Below, piece by piece: positions 8,967 through 17,285 of a stretch of 64,000 nt of DNA. The notes below the pieces were generated by a model, which saw only the letters and a list, made by a program, of their open reading frames with translations, had not been told where the DNA came from and did not search any database. The translations under genes and the position numbers were made by a program. Positions within the stretch are counted from its first letter, which is position 1, and each line of letters begins with the position of its first letter. This DNA is from Sphingopyxis macrogoltabida (GTDB lineage: Bacteria; Pseudomonadota; Alphaproteobacteria; Sphingomonadales; Sphingomonadaceae): NCBI RefSeq assembly GCF_001314325.1, contig NZ_CP009430.1:62001-126000 (forward strand). Reading direction: 5' to 3'.

Positions 8967-10631
8967 TCATGCGACGGCCGCGAGCGGCTTAGCACGAGCC
9001 CCGCTGCCCTCAAGGATAAACGCCGAGGCCCGCTCGCCGATCATCATGGCGGCGGCATTGGTGTTGGCGCTTACCTGGGTCGGCATAATCGACGTATCGA
9101 CCACGCGCAGCCCATCGACGCCTCGGACGCGCAGCTGGGGGTCGACGACCGATGCCGGGTCGGCGCCCATGCGGCACGTTCCCGCGGCATGATAGCTGAC
9201 CCCCGCAGTTTCCTTCACGAATGCGCGCCATTCATCGTCACTTTTCATTTCCGGATCGAGTCGGTCGACGACATGTTCGGAAAGGCCAGGGCTCGCGAAA
9301 ATCTTCTCGATCAGCTTGCCGGCCCGGACGAGCGTTTCGAGGTCGCGCTCGTCTCCAAGCAAATTGGTGTAGATCAGAGGATGATCGTCGATTGATCGCG
9401 ACTTCAGCTTGATCTCGCCGCGGCTGTAGGGACGTGTAATCATCGCCATCAGCCCCGATGCGGGCTTTTTCTGCAACGGGAACAGGAAGGCGGTGCCGTC
9501 GCCGCCCCGAAGCGGCGGCTTGGTCGTGTCGAAAATGAAGGTCAGCAGTTCGAGGACGATGTCGGGATGATCGAGCGCAGGATCCGATTTGGCACCGGCC
9601 AGCGCCTGGACCAGCGACGATGACAATATGCCGTTGCGCGTGACCATATATTTGAGAAAATGACGCGCGCGCTGCGGCAAGGTCTGGATTTGCGAGTTGA
9701 ATGTCGGCACGTCGACAAGCCAGCGAAGCCTGATCAACGGGTGCTCCATGAGATTTTGCCCGACGCCGGGGCTCTCGACCTGGAGCGGAATGCCCATGTC
9801 GCGCAGATGGGCCGCCGGGCCGATGCCCGATCGCATCAGCAGGGTTGGCGATTGTGTTGCGCCGGCACAGAGGATGATCTCGCGCCGGGCGGAGTGGGTC
9901 GTGAAACTGCCGTCGCGGCGACGCACGCGCACGCCCGTGGCACGGCCTTCGGTGAACAGAATCTGTTCGACCTCGCAATGGGTAAGCACCTGCAGGTTCG
10001 GCCGCTTCGCCGCCGGTTCGAGATAGGCTTTCGAAGGGCTGCAGCGGCGCCCGCGATGCTGCGTCGCGAGCGAATAGGCGGCGCCTTCGATATTGCCTTC
10101 GCAATAATCATCGAGAAAGGGCAGTCCCGCATGCTGCGCCGCCTCGAGGAAAAGGGGCGCGATCGGATTGGGGTGCCGCTCATAGGGACGGCTCACCGAC
10201 AGATTGCCGTGGTGGCCGTGCGCCTGCGAATCACCCTTGGCTTCCCAGCTTTCACCCTTCTTGAAATATGTTTGCACCTCATTGAACGACCAGCCCGTAC
10301 AGCCCAGCGCTTCCCAGCCGTCATAGTCGCTGCGCTGACCGCGAATATAGACCTGGCCGTTGACGCCGCCACCGCCGCCGAGCATTTTTCCGGCGTTCCA
10401 GATGATCTTGCGATTGTTGATGGTGCTGTCCGGCTCGGTAACATAGCACCAGTCAGTCTTGGGGTTGCCGATCAGGTTGACGCAGCCCACCGGCATGTCG
10501 ACCCAGAAACCCCGTCCGTCGCCTCCTGCCTCGAGCAACAGAACTTTCGTTCCCGGATCCTCAGATAGTCGCGCCGCGACGACGCTGCCCGCACTGCCAC
10601 CACCGACGACGATATAATCCGCTTCGAACAT
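8967..10631 (-). CDS. GMC-family FAD alcohol dehydrogenase/oxidase
   Basis: Flavoprotein of about 554 residues. FAD motif GGGSAGS at residues about 9-15, GMC signature GGGGGVNGQVYIRGQ near 85-100, second signature AGATQSPTLLMRSGIGP near 255, catalytic His in SYHAAGTCRMG near 480 and NTNAAAMMIGERA near 525. The ATG at 10631 has GGAGAGG upstream; the longer frame to 10670 would run toward the operator. It is more distant from the other two GMC proteins here than they are from each other. It is divergent from a TIM-barrel gene, with a GntR-type site between. Likely oxidises an alcohol intermediate; substrate unknown. Confidence 0.93.
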   Translation of the reverse strand: MFEADYIVVGGGSAGSVVAARLSEDPGTKVLLLEAGGDGRGFWVDMPVGCVNLIGNPKTDWCYVTEPDSTINNRKIIWNAGKMLGGGGGVNGQVYIRGQRSDYDGWEALGCTGWSFNEVQTYFKKGESWEAKGDSQAHGHHGNLSVSRPYERHPNPIAPLFLEAAQHAGLPFLDDYCEGNIEGAAYSLATQHRGRRCSPSKAYLEPAAKRPNLQVLTHCEVEQILFTEGRATGVRVRRRDGSFTTHSARREIILCAGATQSPTLLMRSGIGPAAHLRDMGIPLQVESPGVGQNLMEHPLIRLRWLVDVPTFNSQIQTLPQRARHFLKYMVTRNGILSSSLVQALAGAKSDPALDHPDIVLELLTFIFDTTKPPLRGGDGTAFLFPLQKKPASGLMAMITRPYSRGEIKLKSRSIDDHPLIYTNLLGDERDLETLVRAGKLIEKIFASPGLSEHVVDRLDPEMKSDDEWRAFVKETAGVSYHAAGTCRMGADPASVVDPQLRVRGVDGLRVVDTSIMPTQVSANTNAAAMMIGERASAFILEGSGARAKPLAAVA

Positions 10632-10683
10632 AGAAATTCGCCTCTCCGCTTTTGACGCGAGCCTAGCCACGATTCGCGCCTAT

Positions 10684-10697
10684 GACAATATATTGTC
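10684..10697. repeat. Palindrome GACAATATATTGTC overlapping operator 4
   Basis: A perfect 14-base palindrome whose right half is the left half of the TTGTCGGATAA operator candidate. It offers a second GACAA/TTGTC arm pair with different spacing, and may be a second regulator contact or a -10-like AT-rich element. Confidence 0.45.
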
Positions 10698-10703
10698 GGA
10701 TAA
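10693..10703. promoter_or_regulatory. GntR/FCD-type operator candidate 4
   Basis: TTGTCGGATAA, one mismatch from the palindrome and identical to candidate 2. It lies between the divergent GMC gene (start 10631) and TIM-barrel gene (start 10756). Confidence 0.6.
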
Positions 10704-10755
10704 TCGGATTGTTTGTATTTCGACATCGGCAATCGGTTTTTGGGTGAGGCGACGA

Positions 10756-11571
10756 ATGGTGCAGACACTTGGGATCGACAATCTGACGGCTGCCCGCATG
10801 CTGCCGCCCGACATCATTCGCGCCGCGGCGGCAGCCGAGGTGCACTCGGTAGGCCTCTGGCTGGCGCCTTTTCTTGGGGGTCCTGCGCAGGAGCGCCCAA
10901 TTCTCACCGACAAGGCGATGCGCGGTCTAACGACGCAGGCGCTTCGCGATCACGGCGTCACCTGTCATCTTACATCGGGCTGGCTGCTCGTGCCCGATTC
11001 GACGATCGACGACTATCGCCGAAAGCTCGATGTGTCGGCTGAACTGGGCGCGCGATATCTTTGCGTCGTCAGCCGCGACCCCGATATGCTGCGCGCGACT
11101 GATAATGCCGCGGCGCTCTGCGACCTGGCCGCGGCTGCGGGCATGCTCGTCGCTCTCGAATTTTCGCCCAATACCGAGATTGCCGCGCTCGGCGATGCCG
11201 TCCGGTTCATCGAGACGGTATCGCGCGAGCAAATGAAACTGGTGATCGATGCCTTGCACCTCGAGCGGACGGGTGGAACGGCGGTGGAGGTTGCCGCGCT
11301 TCCGCCGGGTCTCCTGGCCTTCATGCAGATCTGCGACGGGCCGCGCGGATGGTTCGGCCGCGATGCCTATCGGCACGAATCAATCTTCGAGCGGATGCTC
11401 CCGGGGCAAGGCGAATTTCCGCTGCAAGCCCTGCTGGACGCGATGCCGCAGGAGGATTTTCTAGTGACCGCAGAAGTCCCGCTGCAAAGGCTTGAAGAGC
11501 AGGGGGTGGACGATGCGGCTCGCATAAAAATGGTCGCCGACGCCACGCGGAGCCTGCGCGCGTTCAGATGA
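10756..11571 (+). CDS. Sugar phosphate isomerase/epimerase-like TIM-barrel protein
   Basis: Protein of about 271 residues with the xylose-isomerase-like TIM-barrel pattern (AP endonuclease 2 superfamily). The strands VALEFSPNTEI and KLVIDALHLERTGG carry the Glu, Asp and His expected around a divalent metal. It shares layout and several segments (VVDALHLDRSG-like, LPGQGEFPLQALLDAMP) with the protein at 42948-43790, so they are paralogues. The ATG at 10756 follows GTGAGG; the longer frame starts inside the operator and is rejected. It overlaps the convergent MFS gene by 8 bases. Members act as isomerases, epimerases or dehydratases; the reaction here is open. Confidence 0.82.
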   Translation: MVQTLGIDNLTAARMLPPDIIRAAAAAEVHSVGLWLAPFLGGPAQERPILTDKAMRGLTTQALRDHGVTCHLTSGWLLVPDSTIDDYRRKLDVSAELGARYLCVVSRDPDMLRATDNAAALCDLAAAAGMLVALEFSPNTEIAALGDAVRFIETVSREQMKLVIDALHLERTGGTAVEVAALPPGLLAFMQICDGPRGWFGRDAYRHESIFERMLPGQGEFPLQALLDAMPQEDFLVTAEVPLQRLEEQGVDDAARIKMVADATRSLRAFR

Positions 11572-13204
11572 TCTCGTCCGAGGCGACCATCGTGCCCGTA
11601 GCCTTGGGAGATGTCTGCCACTTGAGGCTGCGGTAAACAAGCGGCGGCTCTGCCTCGCGATGCAGCTGGAGCAGCCTGTCTCCGATATCGGCATCGGCGA
11701 CCGTCAGTCGCCGCACACTTCGCACATAGGCAATCCAGGTCACGGTTTCATAGCGTTCGATCCAGATCTGCTCGTCGTGAAGGTCGCGCAGCAGCATCCA
11801 GTTGCGCACGCCATCGCGCATCCGCACGCGTCGCCGCTGGGCGATCGCATCGAGAAAAGCGGGAATGTCCTTCCGGTCGATCCGGTAGTGGATCGAAATC
11901 ACGATCGGCCCGCTGCGTTCACCGATCGTCACATCGGTTTGTGGAGGATCGAAGTCGCGCAGCGGATCGAGGTTGAGCTCTTCAGCGTTCGGCAGGCGAA
12001 AATATCCCCCTGCCACAAGCGACAGGAGCATCCCGCCCGCAGCCATCGCCAATGCGTCTCCCGTTCCAAAGCGCGCCGCCATTTCGCCCCAGCACCAACT
12101 GCCGACCGTCATGCCCGCGAAGAGCGAGACCTGGAAAAGAGCGATGGCCCGTGCGACGACCCAGCGCGGCACCGCCATCTGCACCGTGACGCTGAACGTA
12201 GACAGCGTTATGAGCCAGCAGGCGCCGGCCACGGCAAAGGCGGGCAGGGTCAGCCCGATATGGTTGCTGCGCGCGATGACGATCAGGGCCATGGCGAAGG
12301 CGAGCGAACCGAGGCGGGCAATCGTCTCGATCTGCATCGACGCGCGCGCGCGGCCAAGCTGCAGCGCGCCGAGGACAGCACCAAAGCCGAAGGCTCCGAG
12401 CAGGCTCCCGTAGACGACGGGGCCGCCGCGCATGACGTCGCGGGCAACCAGCGCCGTCAGCGCAGGGATCGCGGTCGCGGAGAAGCCGAACAGGACGCAG
12501 CGTGCGAGCACTGTGCGAAGCGTGGGTGACATTGCTGCGTAACGGACGCCGGCGATGATCGCCGTCGACATGGTTTCGCGCGGCAAATCTCCGGGATTGT
12601 GGGTGGTGCGCCAGCGCGCGAGCGCTGTGAGCAATCCGACGTAGCTCAAGGCATTGACCGCGAACGCGAGGGCGGCGCCACCGAGGCCGAGCAAAACGCC
12701 GCCGAGCGCCGGCCCGATCGAGCGCGCAAGGTTGAAGCCCATCGAATTCATCGCGATCGCGTTCGGAAGGATCGCACGGGGTACGATGTCCGCCACCGAC
12801 GCCTGCCATGCCGGCTGGTTGAGCGCAGCGCCGCCGCCTACGAGGAAGGTTGCGACCAGGAGCAGTGCCGGCGTGATCCAGCCTGCGGCGGTGAAAATGG
12901 CAAGCGCGAGCGAAATCAGTAGCAGGAAGGACTGGATGGCGAGCATGATGCGCCGTTTGTCGGTGCTGTCGGCCAGCGCACCTCCGGGCAAGGCAAGGAG
13001 AACGATCGGTAACGAGGTCGCCGTCTGCACCAAGGCGATCATCTGCGGAGAATCGGTCAGCGAAGCCATCAACCATGAAGCGCCGACGAACTGGATTAGT
13101 CCGCCCATGTTGCTGAAAAATGTGGCGATCCAGAGCGTGCGAAACACCGGAATGCGGAACGGTTCGAGGGCGACACGGCGCGGCAGTGTCGTGGCGTCGG
13201 TCAT
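11564..13204 (-). CDS. MFS_3-type (EntS-like) major facilitator exporter
   Basis: Membrane protein of 546 residues with about 10-12 hydrophobic segments over residues 20-420, followed by a soluble C-terminal region of about 110 residues (from GPIVISIHYRIDRK) that resembles the tail found in MFS_3 family proteins. The DSTDKRR loop after the second helix fits the MFS signature between TM2 and TM3. The gene is divergent from the TonB receptor with a perfect TTGTCGGACAA palindrome between them. Probably exports an intermediate or toxic substrate, or handles uptake at the inner membrane; direction cannot be told from sequence. Confidence 0.88.
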   Translation of the reverse strand: MTDATTLPRRVALEPFRIPVFRTLWIATFFSNMGGLIQFVGASWLMASLTDSPQMIALVQTATSLPIVLLALPGGALADSTDKRRIMLAIQSFLLLISLALAIFTAAGWITPALLLVATFLVGGGAALNQPAWQASVADIVPRAILPNAIAMNSMGFNLARSIGPALGGVLLGLGGAALAFAVNALSYVGLLTALARWRTTHNPGDLPRETMSTAIIAGVRYAAMSPTLRTVLARCVLFGFSATAIPALTALVARDVMRGGPVVYGSLLGAFGFGAVLGALQLGRARASMQIETIARLGSLAFAMALIVIARSNHIGLTLPAFAVAGACWLITLSTFSVTVQMAVPRWVVARAIALFQVSLFAGMTVGSWCWGEMAARFGTGDALAMAAGGMLLSLVAGGYFRLPNAEELNLDPLRDFDPPQTDVTIGERSGPIVISIHYRIDRKDIPAFLDAIAQRRRVRMRDGVRNWMLLRDLHDEQIWIERYETVTWIAYVRSVRRLTVADADIGDRLLQLHREAEPPLVYRSLKWQTSPKATGTMVASDEII

Positions 13205-13253
13205 TGTCGCACCCCTCCTTACCGCTTGACAGGCCTATAACCGGGCAATAGGA

Positions 13254-13264
13254 TTGTCGGACAA
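13254..13264. promoter_or_regulatory. GntR/FCD-type operator candidate 5 (perfect palindrome)
   Basis: TTGTCGGACAA is a perfect palindrome 50 bases from the MFS_3 start and 78 bases from the TonB receptor start. Its position could repress both divergent genes. Confidence 0.68.
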
Positions 13265-13341
13265 AAAAGCAAGCACATCATTCCGGCGAGATTCTTTGCT
13301 CGTTGGAACCGATGCCTGCGGAGTGGGGAAGGATCCAGATC

Positions 13342-15711
13342 ATGGCTAAGCGTTTCATTACCAGGAAATCAGCTCTTCTGACGGCGACGGCTTCGATGCT
13401 CGTCGCGGCGCCGGCGTGGGCACAGGATGCCCAGACCGACACAGCGCCCCAGGCAACCGGGAACGAAGTTCCATCGGACGGCGATATCATCGTCACGGCG
13501 CGCAAGCGCTCCGAGACATCGATTGCCGTACCGGTCGTGATCACCGCGGTCGGCGGTGCGGAACTCGAACGCCGCGGCGTCAACAGCCTCGATGGTCTGG
13601 CACGCTTGGTCCCGGCGTTGATCATTGGCGATGCGAGTGGCTCGCTTCAGGGCGGTAACGTGGCGATCCGGGGTATCGGGGGTGCGGACAACAATCCGCT
13701 TGGCGACCAGGCGGTGTCCTTCAACATCGATGGCGTGCAGATCGCCCGGTCGACCGTCCGCCGTATGTCCGAAATGGATATTGCCCAGGTCGAAGTCCTG
13801 AAGGGACCGCAGGCGCTGTTCTTCGGAAAAAACAGCCCCGGCGGCATCATCTCGGTCCGGTCGGCCGATCCGACCGACAGCTTTGCGGCGAAATTGTCGA
13901 CGGGCTACGAGTTCAATGCGAACGAGTGGCGTACCGACGGATTCGTCTCTGGTCCGATCACGGATTCGCTCGGCGTACGCTTCGCGGCATCAACCTCTCA
14001 AATGGATGGCTGGCTCACGCGCCTCGTGCCCGATGGCTCTCCCTATGCGCCGCGGCACAAAACTGGGCCTCACACGAGCGACTATGCGGGACGATTGACC
14101 CTTCTTTACGACGACGGCGGGCCATTCAACGCCCGGCTCAAATTATCCTATCACCATGTCCAGGGCGACGGAAACTACTCGGGACAACAATTCATCGATT
14201 GCCCGCTTGGTGCCCCGCAGCCGCTCAGCGCGGCGATCGTCAACGACTGCAAGGCCGATGGGCGAACGACGACGGGTGATTCCGGTCCCACCTTTGCGGC
14301 TGTATTGCCGCAGTTCGGCGACGGACGGGGCCGTAACAAGCAAAACCAGATGCTCGGCAGCCTCGAAATGAACTACGACGTTCTCGAGAACGTGACGCTG
14401 ACGTCGGTGACGGGCTATTACGACACCTTCTTCAACAATGTCTCCAACTTCACGACGACCTATGCTCCGTCGCGAGTGTCTGCTGTCTACTTCCGGCTGG
14501 ATATTCGCGAGTTTAATCAGGAATTGCGCCTGACGAGCGATTTTGACGGCCCGGTCAATTTCACCTTCGGCGGCTTCTATCAGAACTCCAAGGCCGAGGA
14601 CGAGATCCGGGCGTACCTCTTTCCGGTGGGTACCGTGACCGGAACGAGCTTGCTGTTTAAACAACGGGGCGAAACTTACTCGGCATTCGGACAGCTGCGC
14701 TGGCAGATCGTTCCGACGGTCGAATTTGCGGCCGGTGGTCGCTATAGCTCGGAAACGAAGAAGCTGCCTTATGTTGCACTGGGTCAGCCGCTGGTGCAGG
14801 TAAATCCCGCGGTCAACGAAGCAAAATTTGACGACTTCTCGCCGGAGGCGACCCTGTCATGGAGACCCAATTCGCGTTTCACGCTCTTCGGGGCCTACAA
14901 GCGTGGCTTCCTCTCGGGCGGATTCAATACCAGCTCGACAACCTTCGGCCCCGAAATCGTCTATCAGCCCGAGACTGTGAAGGGGTTCGAGGTCGGCGCA
15001 AAGGCCCTCGTTCTCGACGATCGTCTTCGGACCAATCTCTCGCTCTATCGTTACAAGATCAGCGACCTTCAGGTGTCGACCGCGGTCAATACGCTGATCC
15101 AGCTCCGTAATGCGACCTCGTCGACCGTCAAGGGCGCGGAGTTTGATTTCAATTATCGGACGCCGCTTGAGGGCTTCAATATCAACGGCGCCGTGGCCTA
15201 TACCCATGCGCGCTACGGTGCTTATTTCGCGACCTGCTGGGGTGGCCAGCCGCAGCCGGCGTGCCAGGTCCGGCTCAATCCCTCGACCGGCGTCTCCGGG
15301 CTTTCGCAGGACTTGAGCGGAGCACAACTCGTGCGCGCGCCCGATTGGTCGGGTAATCTGGGCTTCAGTTATGATACGCCCGTGGGCGGACTCAAGCTTG
15401 GCGTGACCGGCAATATGACGTTCACCAGTGGCTTCTTCACCGATGCCGCGAACAAGCCGGGTGGGCGGCAGGACGCCTACCAGCTGTTCGACGCCACCTT
15501 GCGCATCGGCGACCCCGATGATCGTTGGGAACTGGCGTTGATCGGCAAGAATCTGACGAACAAATATTATTATACGCGTTCGTTGGACAATCCGCTCAGC
15601 GGGGCCGGAACTGGGGGCCCGGCCGCCAATGCGATTACCAGCGACACGGCGTCGATTGTCGCCCGGCCGCGTGAAATCATGTTGAGAGCAACGATCCGCT
15701 TCGGGCAATAA
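13342..15711 (+). CDS. TonB-dependent outer-membrane receptor
   Basis: Outer-membrane transporter of about 789 residues. A signal peptide precedes ALA-rich AAPAWAQD (cleavage probably after AWA near residue 28). The TonB-box/plug start is DIIVTARKRSE near 53, and the plug contains IRGIGGADNNPLGDQAVSFNIDG-type segments and LKGPQALFFGKNSPGG. The barrel ends in the aromatic-type C-terminus LRATIRFGQ. A GGAAGGAT site precedes the ATG. Downstream come ferredoxin, P450-2, aldehyde dehydrogenase and SDR genes, so uptake and oxidation are co-expressed. Ligand unknown; the plug is distinct from the other two receptors in this window. Confidence 0.95.
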   Translation: MAKRFITRKSALLTATASMLVAAPAWAQDAQTDTAPQATGNEVPSDGDIIVTARKRSETSIAVPVVITAVGGAELERRGVNSLDGLARLVPALIIGDASGSLQGGNVAIRGIGGADNNPLGDQAVSFNIDGVQIARSTVRRMSEMDIAQVEVLKGPQALFFGKNSPGGIISVRSADPTDSFAAKLSTGYEFNANEWRTDGFVSGPITDSLGVRFAASTSQMDGWLTRLVPDGSPYAPRHKTGPHTSDYAGRLTLLYDDGGPFNARLKLSYHHVQGDGNYSGQQFIDCPLGAPQPLSAAIVNDCKADGRTTTGDSGPTFAAVLPQFGDGRGRNKQNQMLGSLEMNYDVLENVTLTSVTGYYDTFFNNVSNFTTTYAPSRVSAVYFRLDIREFNQELRLTSDFDGPVNFTFGGFYQNSKAEDEIRAYLFPVGTVTGTSLLFKQRGETYSAFGQLRWQIVPTVEFAAGGRYSSETKKLPYVALGQPLVQVNPAVNEAKFDDFSPEATLSWRPNSRFTLFGAYKRGFLSGGFNTSSTTFGPEIVYQPETVKGFEVGAKALVLDDRLRTNLSLYRYKISDLQVSTAVNTLIQLRNATSSTVKGAEFDFNYRTPLEGFNINGAVAYTHARYGAYFATCWGGQPQPACQVRLNPSTGVSGLSQDLSGAQLVRAPDWSGNLGFSYDTPVGGLKLGVTGNMTFTSGFFTDAANKPGGRQDAYQLFDATLRIGDPDDRWELALIGKNLTNKYYYTRSLDNPLSGAGTGGPAANAITSDTASIVARPREIMLRATIRFGQ

Positions 15712-15768
15712 GAGGTGACCCACCGTACAAGCGGGGGCAGGGGCCACATGGAAGAAGGCAGGCAGGCT

Positions 15769-16005
15769 ATGAAGGTCAAGATCGATTTCAAACGTTGCGC
15801 CGGGCACGCGCGTTGCATGGAAGAAGCACCGGACGTGTTTGGCTACAACAACACGACCAACTTCACATTCGTGCATCGCGGTGCCGACTTGGAGGCCAAT
15901 AGGGCGGCGATCGACCTGGCCATCATGGCGTGCCCCGAGCAGGCGATCAGCTGGGTTGATGACAACGCCATGAGCGTGGAAGATGCGGCTGAAGGCCTCG
16001 ATTGA
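15769..16005 (+). CDS. [3Fe-4S]-type ferredoxin, probable P450 redox partner
   Basis: Small iron-sulfur protein of about 78 residues. The cluster motif reads CAGHARC (CxxHxxC) near residues 8-14 and a distal CP in ACPEQAI near 56. His in place of the second Cys of a four-Cys motif is characteristic of [3Fe-4S] ferredoxins that serve bacterial P450s. It is 15 bases upstream of P450-2, the expected partner. A longer start at 15748 is possible. No ferredoxin reductase gene is visible in the window, so the reductase must be supplied from elsewhere. It may also serve P450-1 and P450-3, which have no adjacent ferredoxin. Confidence 0.92.
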   Translation: MKVKIDFKRCAGHARCMEEAPDVFGYNNTTNFTFVHRGADLEANRAAIDLAIMACPEQAISWVDDNAMSVEDAAEGLD

Positions 16006-16020
16006 TCAGGAGTGGCGGAG

Positions 16021-17196
16021 ATGGCAGAAATGGCTGAAAAAGAGGACTTCAAGTTCGATTTCGATCACTATGACGATGAATCGGCGTACTCCCCCTACGG
16101 CCGCTGGGAGGAAATGCGGAGCAAGTGCCCGGTCGCTTGGTCGGAGAAGAATGGCGGTTATTTCATCCTCTCCAAATATAACGATATCAGCGAAGCGATC
16201 CGCAATACCGGGACCTTCTCCAGCGCCGGCGGCGTGACGATACCGCCCAAGCCGGTACCGAAGCTGCCGCCGAACGAATTCGATCCGCCCGTACATGGAA
16301 TGTATAGGCGGATCGTCAATCCGCTATTCTCCCCCGAGAGGGTGGCCGAAAACCGGCCATGGATGCGCGCCATCGCGCGCGATTACACCCAGCGGATGCT
16401 GAAACAGGACGCTTTCGACGTTTCGATCGACTGCGCGATGCAGGTAACCCAGGACGTTACACAGCGTCTTTTGGGAATAGTGGACGCGCCTGACGACATG
16501 AAGCGCTGCGCGGAAGACCTGGTTCTCATGCGAGGCAACGCCGAAGAATCGGGCGCGAAGCTGGTGGAACTTCTGAACCTCGAAATCGACAAGCGGCGGA
16601 CCGCGCCCGGCGATGACGTGATCAGCACGCTGCTGTCGGCAAGCTATGATGGAAAGCGACCCCTTACCGACCATGAAATCGTCCACACATCGCTGCTGAT
16701 CCTGCTTGCCGGCCTCGACACGACGACGTCGGCGATCGGCGGCGCGGTATGGTATATGCTCAAGCATCCGGAAATCCGCGAACAGCTGCTCGGCGCCGAC
16801 CAACGGACCTGGCGGCTCGCGCTCGACGAATTTGTGCGCTGGACCAGCCCGGCGCAGGGGACGGCCCGCACATTGGCGCACGAGACCGAGGTAAATGGTT
16901 GTCCGATGCACAGCGGCGAACGCATTTTCTTTCTCGTTGCGTCAGGCAACCGGGACGAAGAGGAGTTTCCCAATCCTGACGAGATCGTCATCGACCGGTT
17001 TCCGAACCGGCACCTGGCGTTCGGGATGGGACCCCATCGCTGCCTTGGTTCGCATGTCGCCAAGGCGATCCTTCAGGACGTCCTCGAGGGATTGCTCGAG
17101 GGGCTGCACAATTTCAGGATCAAGAGCGACGACGACGTCGTGTGGGAAGCCTCGAATGTGCGCGGGATCCGCAGCTTGCCGGTCGTTCGCATCTAG
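16021..17196 (+). CDS. Cytochrome P450 (P450-2), class I soluble
   Basis: P450 of about 391 residues. I-helix AGLDTTTS near residue 233, K-helix ExxR as EFVR near 273, haem loop FGMGPHRCLG near 337 with the Cys ligand. An AGGAG site 8 bases before ATG 16021 favours this start over the GTG at 16012. It differs substantially from P450-1 and P450-3 and belongs to another subfamily. It sits between its ferredoxin and an aldehyde dehydrogenase, suggesting stepwise oxidation of a carbon to the acid, or a hydroxylation followed by SDR steps. Substrate unknown. Confidence 0.95.
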   Translation: MAEMAEKEDFKFDFDHYDDESAYSPYGRWEEMRSKCPVAWSEKNGGYFILSKYNDISEAIRNTGTFSSAGGVTIPPKPVPKLPPNEFDPPVHGMYRRIVNPLFSPERVAENRPWMRAIARDYTQRMLKQDAFDVSIDCAMQVTQDVTQRLLGIVDAPDDMKRCAEDLVLMRGNAEESGAKLVELLNLEIDKRRTAPGDDVISTLLSASYDGKRPLTDHEIVHTSLLILLAGLDTTTSAIGGAVWYMLKHPEIREQLLGADQRTWRLALDEFVRWTSPAQGTARTLAHETEVNGCPMHSGERIFFLVASGNRDEEEFPNPDEIVIDRFPNRHLAFGMGPHRCLGSHVAKAILQDVLEGLLEGLHNFRIKSDDDVVWEASNVRGIRSLPVVRI

Positions 17197-17285
17197 CGCC
17201 TTTTGGGGCTCCGCGGGCAAGCCAAGTTGCGGGACGCCTGCCGTTGGCCGGCGGCTGGCAGCGTGTATCAGGTTGGAAGAATGAG

